From: Nothophaeocryptopus gaeumannii | Taxonomy: Eukaryota > Ascomycota > Dothideomycetes > Mycosphaerellales > Mycosphaerellaceae | Direction of reading: 5' to 3' | DNA: 64,000 nt | NCBI GenBank assembly: GCA_031771865.1 | Contig: JASISA010000019.1 | Span: 248,001 to 312,000, forward strand | Part shown: positions 11,780 through 19,863 of the stretch, in pieces | How positions within the stretch are numbered: the stretch's first letter is position 1 | How the letters are laid out: the number at the start of each line of letters is the position of its first letter | Program-made: the position numbers and the translations under genes | The notes under the pieces: model-generated | The model's input: the letters and a program-made list of their open reading frames with translations, nothing else | Told to the model about the DNA's origin: nothing | Database searches by the model: none

Positions 11780-12619
11780 TTAGTAGAGAAAGAGCCTGTC
11801 CTTCGCATCCTGAACGACCCATTGAAGGCCTTTTTGCAAGTTGATACCCGTCATGGCAGAGCAAGGCAGTATGTGCCATTTATGCGTTCGAATGCTGTCG
11901 AGTTGCAATCCCTGTAGATGCTTAAGTAAGTCGATTTGTGCTGTTTTTGGCGCGATCGCCCGGAGACCCAGACGACGCGTCGTGGGAGGAGGAGCTCACG
12001 TGTCTGATGTCGTCTTCAGTCATACAGCCTGGGACATCGCTTTTGTTGTTGAAGACGAGCAGTGAAGCTCCCATGAGCCGCTGGGCACCTTTAGCAATGG
12101 ACGCGGCAAAGTGAGAAGGGAAAGAGACGGTACCTCTTGCACGAGAAGACCTTTCAGCTCCTGCCGACAGTCGTCCAGGCGCTCGTTGTCTGTGGCATCA
12201 ACCACCCAGATGAGAGTATCCGTCTTCTCGAAGTAGTTCTTCCAGTATGTACGGAGGGTCTTCTGGCCTCCGACGTCCCCTGAAGGCGGGTCAATGAGGG
12301 AAGAGTGAGAGGCAAAGGCGACACGAACAGATGTTCAGTTTGTATCTTTCACATCACTTGTCAGCTCATGCGGAAACGCAATCACATGCTTGCGGGCTCA
12401 CCCTTCGTAGTCGATAGTCTTGATGATAAATCCAAGAGTCGGACTGACTTGGCTTACATCCTCCTCCATGATCTTCTTCACGATCGTGGTCTTTCCAGCA
12501 TTGTCCAAGCCACTTCGTCTCATCAGCTACAGCTCTCAACGAGCGGCGGCGCCAACTCACAGCATCAAGATTCTCATCTCCTTGTCTTTGAGACGGGCCT
12601 TTCTCAGTATCGACAACAT
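11780..12619 (-). CDS. CIN4: ARL2/CIN4-type small GTPase
   Basis: ADP-ribosylation-factor-like GTPase 2, which acts with tubulin-folding cofactors in tubulin heterodimer assembly and microtubule maintenance. Six exons: 12619-12561, 12512-12402, 12345-12329, 12279-12134, 12080-12000 and 11911-11780. They sum to 546 nt, 181 residues, close to the usual 184. Visible motifs: P-loop GLDNAGKT directly after the first intron, SPTLGF switch I, WDVGGQ switch II, NKSD guanine-specificity motif, and SAMTG near the C-terminus. Exon 3 is a 17-nt microexon supplying YKLNI; without it the WDVGGQ motif cannot be assembled. All introns are 48 to about 88 bp. The last acceptor could lie a few codons upstream. 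The start faces the GNAT gene across 336 bp. Confidence 0.92.
12329..12345 (-). other. 17-nt microexon (exon 3 of ARL2/CIN4 gene)
   Basis: The exon holds one base completing a Gly codon, five full codons (Tyr-Lys-Leu-Asn-Ile) and the first base of the Trp codon of WDVGGQ. The flanking introns run 12346-12401 (donor GTGAGC, acceptor GAAAG) and 12280-12328 (donor GTTCGT, acceptor TTCAG). It restores the invariant KLNIWDVGGQ stretch of ARL2 proteins. Confidence 0.85.
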
Positions 12620-12955
12620 TCTCGGATATTGACTTGGTTTGTGTAGAAGCAGACCGACGAGAAAAAGCAGAGCAAGAGAAGAGCACCGGTCACGTGCCAG
12701 AAGTCATACCTGAATCGACAACATTGAAGTCGACGGCAAGCCAGAGAGAGTGCCTATTGTTGATCACTCAGATTGAAGTGATCAAGGCGACAGCGACGTC
12801 GAAGGCAGGTTCGAGTCTTTGCACATGACATTCGTTCTTCTCGCAGCGACTGACATCTTCCTCAGACGCACAACAACTCCCCTTGACATCAACGCGACCT
12901 TCCACTGACCCTCAACAAGCACTGAAACCCTTGATCCGTGGCGATTGTGGTAGAG
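12620..12955. promoter_or_regulatory. Shared divergent promoter of ARL2 and GNAT genes
   Basis: The 336 bp between the ATG of the ARL2 gene (minus) and that of the GNAT gene (plus) must hold both 5' regions. Near 12803-12813 there is a GGTTCGAGTC stretch resembling a tRNA B-box, but no cloverleaf or A-box fits around it. I see no TATA consensus. Confidence 0.5.
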
Positions 12956-15418
12956 ATGGCGACGTTCTTGGGCGGCCCGCCACAACCTGGCGACGGCTCG
13001 TTTCTGCTGCAGAACGACAAATCGCCGCCTCGTCCCAAGCGCAGGCGGAACAAGAGAAGAGGCCAGAAGAAGTTGAAGAGCTTTCTGGCGCGCAATGACA
13101 GCGTGGTGGACGATGAAGACGAAGATTCGCAGCCAAGCGAAGCGGGAAGGCAACACATTCAGACTTTCCTCCAGCAGAATCAGAAGCAGCCAATCCCCAA
13201 TTCATCCCACCGGCGCTTTCCACCCCCGAATCAGCCGACGACAATAGAGAACGGAACAATAGCCGCACGTCGCACCAGAAACAAAATGCAGGCTCAGCAA
13301 CAAGACCACACTCTTCCACCAGCACCTTCCACTCAGGCTTCACTACCACCTGCCAACTTCACCACCTTCTTCACGAAGCTACCACCTACACCCCCGGAAG
13401 AAACACAAACCCCGCCAACAGATACATTACCAGACAACGAGCGCTCAATGGCTGCGTCAGTCAAAACAAAAGCAGTGCCGCCGCATTTGCGTCCTCGAAA
13501 GCCAGTCCAGCCGCAAGTCAACATTGCTGCATCCGCGCAAACCGCTCCCATCACCCCCGACAGCAACACCGAGAACGTTCGCGAGAGGCTCTCGAAGCTG
13601 GGCGTCCGAGTTGGTGACCCGAAGCCTGCTGCATCGGTCAACGCATGGTCGAATCCGGACCAGTGGACCATTCGCGACGAAAGCAAGACCTCAAGCCAGG
13701 AATGGAAGCCTGACATCCCGAACTCGCCAGACTCAGAGGTCGTCACATTTCGCGCCCGCGGCGGTGCCGGTGGCGGTGGCAACGTACGAGGACGCGGGCG
13801 AGGGCGTGGCGGGCCCAACAACACACCAAAGAACAGTGCCCCTCCAAATGGCAGAAGTCGCTGGGCCAGCAGACAAGATTTTCCCAAAGTCGAACCCGAC
13901 AGACATGAGACAGATTGGACTGGAAAATACGCCAAACCAGTAAACGAGAGCAGAAAGAAATCGGATAGCTTCGATTCAGTCGACTCCGCTCGCGCGGACG
14001 GTGGATGGGATGCCAACGGAAGGCGAAGACGCAAGAGCGTGGACAGCGCCGGCTGGACGATCCGCGACTACGATGGCAACTTTGTGCCAGCTCCCGTGGA
14101 CTGGGACTGCCGTCCAGCATTTCGGGCGAACCAGAACGAAGCTCAAGTCCAGCAGTGGGTCGATATCACAGCGACCATGCTCCAAGGCACTCACGAGCCG
14201 AATCTAGATAATCTATCGACTGTAGACGGCATCACATATCAGTTCAGTGTTGAGACCGGCAGCGATGAGTCCAAGATCGAACAAATCGGAGAGATCGTCC
14301 CATACTACTGGCTGCCAAAAATCGTTGGCAAACAAGATCCGCAGACATTCTGGAGAGATCTGGTGCGATCGACCAAACCCAAACCGGCAGATGACGATGA
14401 CCTCGAAGGCGTTCGACCGTACTGGGAGCGAGTTGTCCCAGGAGGCCCCTTTCTGCCGAACTACGTGCAGCCTGAGATTGTGGGAGTGGACCCGGATGAG
14501 ACACAATACGAGAAGATGAAGCGAGAGAACGACTTTGGCTCTGCGCAACATGCCGAGAACAGGAAGCGCTACGCGCTTGCGAAGATAGACAGCAAGCGTG
14601 CGACCCACAAGCGCAAAGAAGACAAGGAGAAGCGCAGAGCAGCCCGAAAGGCAGTTAATGGTGGTCACACTCCCGAAGAACTCGAGCGCGTCCAACACAG
14701 TGCAAATAACATGCTCATCCGGAGAGCTCGAGCAGAAGACATGAGTAACATCAGGGACATCTACAACTTCTACGTCGACTTCACCTGCACAGTACCGGAG
14801 ACGGAACGAGTGACCAAGCAAGAGCTCACCGCTCGCCTCCAAGATATCGTCAAGTCGAAGCTGCCTTTCCTGGTTGCATATGAGAAAGGCGAAGTGATCA
14901 AGGCTCGACCCAAAAGCAAGGGCAAGTATCGTCTCGAGGAGGACATGGTGAAACCCGACGAAGTCCTCGGCTTTGCCTTTGCGAAAATCCATCAACAAGA
15001 GTCAGAGATCTACCGCTACAGCGCCGAAGTTGAGGTCTACACGCGTCAAGGCCACTACATGAAAGGCGTCGCCAAATGCCTTCTCGATAAGCTTACGGCT
15101 TTCCTCGATCCCGAATACATCGAGCGCGGCACCTACAAAGTTGAAGACGACGACCTCGAGGCTGTTAGGCCCAGCCGTGTTATCAAGAACGTGCTCATCA
15201 ATTATCTGTACGACAGCACGAAGCCAGCGAAATACGAGTGGCTCGCCGGATGGCTCTCCAGATTCCAGGGGTTTCAGAGCGTTGGCCATCTTGAAGGTAT
15301 TGGAACTAAGTTGGGCAAGCCCGTCAACAAGGCTATCTTTCAGCGCACTACTGGCGTTGAATTGAATCAAGCTGATCCACCGAAGACTGGAGCGACTCCG
15401 ACGAAGAGGGCCCCCTAG
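12956..15418 (+). CDS. Large disordered protein with C-terminal GNAT acetyltransferase domain
   Basis: The open frame begins at a GTG (12938); the first ATG is 12956 and gives 820 residues with no intron. The first 560 or so residues are basic and polar, rich in Pro, Gln and Arg, including a basic KRRRNKRRGQKK patch near the N-terminus and an Arg-Gly box (VRGRGRGRGG) around residue 280, typical of RNA-binding disordered regions. From about residue 586 a GNAT-like fold begins (LIRRARAEDMSNIRDIYNFY), with FLVAYEKG and VLGFAFAKI strands, an EVEVYTR segment and a long C-terminal extension. The acyl-CoA loop is poorly conserved to the eye, so enzymatic activity is uncertain. I know no characterised homologue; the combination suggests an RNA- or chromatin-associated acetyltransferase, which is inference. 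Confidence 0.8.
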   Translation: MATFLGGPPQPGDGSFLLQNDKSPPRPKRRRNKRRGQKKLKSFLARNDSVVDDEDEDSQPSEAGRQHIQTFLQQNQKQPIPNSSHRRFPPPNQPTTIENGTIAARRTRNKMQAQQQDHTLPPAPSTQASLPPANFTTFFTKLPPTPPEETQTPPTDTLPDNERSMAASVKTKAVPPHLRPRKPVQPQVNIAASAQTAPITPDSNTENVRERLSKLGVRVGDPKPAASVNAWSNPDQWTIRDESKTSSQEWKPDIPNSPDSEVVTFRARGGAGGGGNVRGRGRGRGGPNNTPKNSAPPNGRSRWASRQDFPKVEPDRHETDWTGKYAKPVNESRKKSDSFDSVDSARADGGWDANGRRRRKSVDSAGWTIRDYDGNFVPAPVDWDCRPAFRANQNEAQVQQWVDITATMLQGTHEPNLDNLSTVDGITYQFSVETGSDESKIEQIGEIVPYYWLPKIVGKQDPQTFWRDLVRSTKPKPADDDDLEGVRPYWERVVPGGPFLPNYVQPEIVGVDPDETQYEKMKRENDFGSAQHAENRKRYALAKIDSKRATHKRKEDKEKRRAARKAVNGGHTPEELERVQHSANNMLIRRARAEDMSNIRDIYNFYVDFTCTVPETERVTKQELTARLQDIVKSKLPFLVAYEKGEVIKARPKSKGKYRLEEDMVKPDEVLGFAFAKIHQQESEIYRYSAEVEVYTRQGHYMKGVAKCLLDKLTAFLDPEYIERGTYKVEDDDLEAVRPSRVIKNVLINYLYDSTKPAKYEWLAGWLSRFQGFQSVGHLEGIGTKLGKPVNKAIFQRTTGVELNQADPPKTGATPTKRAP

Positions 15419-15925
15419 AGCCACAGCATTGGTAGAGCTGAGCCATAGAAGCTTGACTTGGCACCTCCATCACGACTATTACGAGTACCACGACAGATTG
15501 ATACCCAAAAAGCTTGCAGTAATGAGAGCGACAGGCAAGAGCAAATTTGTTTCAACACCGGTTGGTATTCTTTTTGAGGCGTTTACGGGTTGATTTGAGA
15601 CTCTTTTCATCTCATGCTCATCGATGCAGTCTCTCCGCTCTTCCTTGGTCTCGCTCAAAGAGTGTATCTTGGAGGAGAGGAGGCAGCGACAGGCTGGATT
15701 GGCATGAGCACACTGGTACAATGGGCGTACTGTTACATAGCATAGGAGACGACGAAATTGTATTCTATCTCCACTACTCATCGTCCACTGTCTCGTTGTG
15801 ACAGGAGACCTTGTTGATTACACATTAAGCATACTTCCTCAGGTCTCTCGTGCCTCGCTCACTGATGCTTCACTTCGAACCTCATCTCGCCAAGTCGCCC
15901 ACCATCCACCTGCCTCTTCTCCTCC
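15419..15925. other. Intergenic between convergent GNAT and secreted-protein genes
   Basis: These 507 bp lie between the two converging 3' ends. No convincing open frame or structured element is visible. Confidence 0.4.
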
Positions 15926-16638
15926 TCAAAGCGGATTCACCTTCTGCGCGACCCTCGCCTTCGCAAGTCTGACGAATTTCTGCAACGTCGTGATCTCCGT
16001 GAAGCACATATAGCTCTGACTATTTTTGATCCAGGTCAGGTTGGTGAGATCTTGACCTGCTTCGTTCTCCCCGTCGCTGGAGAGATCGCCGACTTCGATG
16101 TAAGGGGATGAGGCATCGCATTGCAATTGCATGAGCAGACATTCGTAGCCGCTGTCGGGGAGGAAGGAGGTTACGAGGCCCGCACTGTGGGTGCAAAAGT
16201 CAGCTATGTAAGATGAATTCATCTCAGGGTGTTGGAGTGGTCGGTTACTTACTACCCCTTCAGGTCGATGCAGCTATTCACCGGCCAGACGGCATGGTAG
16301 CATTGGCCCGTGAAGTTTGTGCCTGTGCACAACTCCACGCCCGCTTTGGGCAGAACCGTCCCGTTCGCGGCAGATGTAGAAGTAGCTGTGGCGTTCGAAG
16401 CATCCGTCTGTCTCGGCTTCACTACATGAGCTGGTCGAGGGAGGCGGATTTCATTGTCGGTGCGCTTCTCAACAGCGACGTCGTCGGCTTCGAGGATGCT
16501 GAGAAACTCGTTGAGTGATGGACCGGTAGCTGGTTGTGGCAAGGCGTTTGCATCGGGGTTGGCGTTCGCTGCTGGAAGGGCAGTCACGACGGACGCTGTG
16601 GTTACGAGGAGGGTGGTGAGGAGGGTGATGGTGCGCAT
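15926..16638 (-). CDS. Small secreted cysteine-containing protein (candidate effector)
   Basis: Two exons, 16638-16253 and 16184-15926, split by a 68-bp intron with a strong GTAAGT donor and CACAG acceptor; 214 residues. The N-terminus is a clear signal peptide (MRTITLLTTLLVTTASVVTA). A short pro-like segment follows, with basic pairs (VEKR, KPR) that could be Kex2-type processing sites. The mature C-terminal half has six cysteines and several N-glycosylation sequons (NAT, NGT, NFT, NLT). The pattern CTGTNFTGQC...W...C is reminiscent of beta/gamma-crystallin-like secreted fungal proteins, but I cannot confirm the fold. Secretion is well supported; a role at a host or microbial interface is inference from size, cysteines and lack of a known enzyme domain. 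Confidence 0.8.
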
Positions 16639-17486
16639 CTTGATTGAATTTCGAAATTCTCTTTCAATGTTTTGTAATGATCTTGCTCTCAGATACCGAT
16701 GACGGTGAAGCTTTAGGTCATGCAGTGGTAGTTTGTTAGTGTAAAACTTTTGATGAGGTTTGTCTTGTCTTGTTTACTCCGTAAATTGCGATTTATGTAG
16801 CTGCTGATGAAAGTGATGCATCGTTCCGACGTGCAGATTCGCGGTTGAGACGCGAGACAGAGGAATGCGCCAACGCCTACCTGGTAATGACCACGCCAAG
16901 ACTCGCATGTGACCATCTGGCCAGCTTCATTTGCCTTTATTCGCTTCAATCGTTGCTTTAGCATTCGAAACGGCCGTGACTTGAAACGCGCTGACATTCC
17001 GTCTGGAGAGTTTAGTTGTCTGTTGTGTCAAAGAGAAGCAGTCTCGGAACGTTCTGCAAAGGTCCAGTCTGTGTAACTCGCCAACGGCTTGGCAGATGCA
17101 TGTTCCAGCAGCATGGGTGCCAGGATCATGTGACAAGGCAGGAACGTTGAACTTGTTGCCAATGAATGGTATTCAATTCGGTTCGTACTTTGAATCCGTT
17201 TCGATAGTAGAAGCATAGCAGTACGAATCCGCTCATCATCTTTCCGTATTCACGAAGGGGAGCTTTGCACGCAGTTTTGCTAATGCCCCTTGCCCGGCCC
17301 ACGAACGCCTCGCTGTAAGAACTACCCTGGAATCGGAAAGCTTCCGCCAATATCAATCTTTCGAGAAAGAACAGAGCACAGCTACAATGGCCCCGACGAG
17401 GGGGGTTTCCATCGCCACATGCGCTTCTGCTGGTTCCAGGCCATTTGTGTAATGCCTAATTTGCCAAGCTGCTCAAGCTGGCAGTG
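16639..17486. other. Intergenic, upstream of secreted protein, 3' of TAF4
   Basis: An 848-bp gap containing the secreted protein's promoter and the TAF4 3' region. The open frames are under 100 codons, overlap on both strands and lack family features. I see nothing specific. Confidence 0.4.
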
Positions 17487-19331
17487 CTAGGCCAGTCTGC
17501 TGAAAGCCTTGTGCATCGCCTTTTTCTCCCTCCCATCTCGCTCCAGTACTAGTAGCCAATCTCGAAGCTCAATGCTCTTACCATCGGCCTCTCGCCAGTC
17601 ACCCCAGGTCGGAATCCTCTTTTCCTCGACCTTCTTGGTGACCGCGGCTATCGCATCTTTCGCGGGCTCTTGTGCTTTCGGGGTGGCCGTTCCGCTGCCA
17701 CCAGTCTTGGCAAATCGGTTCGTGGGCATGTTGCTGACGCCACCGCTCATCCAGGAGTACTTGTTCTTGCGGCCTCCAAGGGCCATCATGGCGGCAGTTT
17801 GATTCGATTGATTGAATGCATGAGATTCGTTATTCGCTTGGGCCTCCTTCGCCTTCTTTGCCAGTTCCTTCTTGTTCCCCTTGGCTGGCGCAGCGGCTGC
17901 AGCAGCCTCGGTGGCAGCGGGCGTCTCGGCTGGCGTCTCCGTCGGCGTCTCCGTGGAGTTCTCGGCTTTCCGCTTCCGAGCCTCGCGCTTCTTCCGACGC
18001 TCCTCCTCTGCTTGTCTGTCCCGTTCAGCCAGCTCTCGAAGCTTCAAATTAAGGACGCTTTCGAATGACACAGTCGGTACGGGTTGAGGCGTAGGCGTCG
18101 ACTTTACGCCGCTCGTCTGTGGCTCGCCGTTCACTGCATCTGCTGAGGTGTTCTGCGGCTTATCCCACTGTGACCCTGTGACACTCTCAGGAACAACGCT
18201 GTCCTCTGTCTTCTTGCCCTCTCCGACTGCAATGTCTGCAAACTCGGGCGGCACTACTCTTCCATGATCGCCGTACTGTCTCGCACGTGCCAAGCCGTAA
18301 GCATCGTCCATCAATCCTCTTAGCCGCTCGCCCGCCGCCAGACTTATCAGGCTAAGAATATGCTCATACGGTGCGTTTGCTTCAATCATAGCCTCTGGCT
18401 TATTCCTGGTCGCAGCGATGCCTTCTGTACCATCACCGTTGACAATTACTTGGGTCTGCGGCTCCGGGTTTCTAACGTAGACTCCCTGGATGTCGAGCCG
18501 CACAGAGTTTTCGGATGCCCGCGCATGCATTCGATTCCTAAGGCAGTTGCCTTGAAGGAACTGGTTTTGCATGTGGTGCTGGTGTGATTCGGCCCTTCTC
18601 CGCGCCGCCTGCTCTCGCTTTTGTCTTGCCTCGTTCTCAATCTCTTGCTGGGTTTGTGGTTGTCCAAGAGTGCCTGCGAATGCGCCGCCTTGCCCTGATC
18701 CACTTCCAAATGATGTTCCTTGTGTGAGATAGTTGAAGCTATTGTTCGCGCTTGCCGTACTCGAGCCAAATGAGGTAGACTGTGCCGTGTTGAAGCTATC
18801 ACTCTGCGAGTGACGGTTGTTCCACAGGTTATGCACGTAGTTCTCCTCGGCCTTCAAATCAACACCGCTCCCGAAGAGGCTGTCACTGAGGTCATCCACC
18901 CCGCCTGCCCGCTCATCTTTATCCTCTTTGTTCGGCCGCGGCGGAGGAGGCATCATACTCGAAGACGACTGTTGTGGAGGAGGGCTGATCTGACTCGGTC
19001 TCTGCTGTGGCGGTGGAGGCTGGACCGGCCACTGTTGCTGAGGCGAGTATGCCTGAGGCGTGTTGAAGGAGCTCTGGGGAGACGCTGCATACTGCGGGCT
19101 GTATGGCGAGTGCGCGGCGGACTGAGGACCGTACGGATTCGAGTAGACTGGCGATTGTCCATACGCGGGACTACCGTTCGCTGGTGATCGCGGATCGGGA
19201 GAAAGTCGCGGTCGCTTCGCTGGCGGTTGCGCAAATGGTGACTGCGCGGTCGGGGAGCCGGCGCCCTGGTATGGCGGAGGATATGGAGTGGGCAGCGGCT
19301 TCTGCGCCGGCGGCGACATCTGATATGCCAT
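17487..19331 (-). CDS. TAF4: TFIID subunit TAF4
   Basis: Single-exon gene of 614 residues with an ATG at 19331. The first 140 residues are Pro/Gln/Ser/Tyr-rich with repeated SPxY/SPQ motifs. A conserved block begins near residue 260 (FLQGNCLRNRMHARASEN, LDIQGVYVRNPEP), followed by EHILSLISLAAGERLRGLMDDA, the histone-fold-like TAF4 region that pairs with TAF12 inside TFIID. A charged ERRKKREARKRKAE segment, an Ala/Thr/Pro/Glu-rich linker and the conserved tail (KYSWM, WGDWREADGKSIELRDWLLVLERDGR) complete the family layout. The protein acts in the nucleus in RNA polymerase II pre-initiation complex assembly. It is transcribed divergently from YSH1 across 532 bp. Confidence 0.92.
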   Translation of the reverse strand: MAYQMSPPAQKPLPTPYPPPYQGAGSPTAQSPFAQPPAKRPRLSPDPRSPANGSPAYGQSPVYSNPYGPQSAAHSPYSPQYAASPQSSFNTPQAYSPQQQWPVQPPPPQQRPSQISPPPQQSSSSMMPPPPRPNKEDKDERAGGVDDLSDSLFGSGVDLKAEENYVHNLWNNRHSQSDSFNTAQSTSFGSSTASANNSFNYLTQGTSFGSGSGQGGAFAGTLGQPQTQQEIENEARQKREQAARRRAESHQHHMQNQFLQGNCLRNRMHARASENSVRLDIQGVYVRNPEPQTQVIVNGDGTEGIAATRNKPEAMIEANAPYEHILSLISLAAGERLRGLMDDAYGLARARQYGDHGRVVPPEFADIAVGEGKKTEDSVVPESVTGSQWDKPQNTSADAVNGEPQTSGVKSTPTPQPVPTVSFESVLNLKLRELAERDRQAEEERRKKREARKRKAENSTETPTETPAETPAATEAAAAAAPAKGNKKELAKKAKEAQANNESHAFNQSNQTAAMMALGGRKNKYSWMSGGVSNMPTNRFAKTGGSGTATPKAQEPAKDAIAAVTKKVEEKRIPTWGDWREADGKSIELRDWLLVLERDGREKKAMHKAFSRLA

Positions 19332-19863
19332 GCTGATGATATCTATGCCCTCGCCGGCCGCAGGTGGTAATAACTGTGGTGGTGCAGTCGATGGCGACGA
19401 GCGACTGCCCTGGTGATTCTGCCTGTGGTGCCTGTTGGTCGAGGCACGCGAGTGCGCCTCCTCACTCGGTCGTAGCTGCTTCTGCCCTCATCAGATGTCG
19501 GTCGCGCCTTCGTGTATTCGCTAGGATATCGCTTGCGATTTCGTAGGTCGTTTGCGGTGGTTTGAGAATGTTCTGGCGGTATTATGGCTCGTGTGGCCTT
19601 CTGGTCGCCGTTGGTGTTGGAGAGATGGTCACAAATGATGCGACTGCTTCCGGAGTGGCCCGTGCTTCACGCAAGCTACAACACACGCGATTTCACTCCC
19701 TACTCTCCACCTCACATACTCAATCACGAGATCACGACACATCTTCTTGACAGCCATTGTGCGCTCCTGACACGTGCAGTATAGGCCTTGAAGCTACGAC
19801 ACACACTACCGCGACTGGCCACACCTACGCGTTTCCGCCGCGCGCCTTGCGCGACCGTCGAAC
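19332..19863. promoter_or_regulatory. Divergent promoter of TAF4 and YSH1
   Basis: These 532 bp separate the two start codons, so both promoters must lie here. No TATA box is obvious. Short open frames on the plus strand (19364-19784) look like chance. Confidence 0.5.

Noticed and set aside
12803..12813. GGTTCGAGTC resembling a tRNA B-box
   Set aside because: No A-box or cloverleaf fits in the expected spacing around it.
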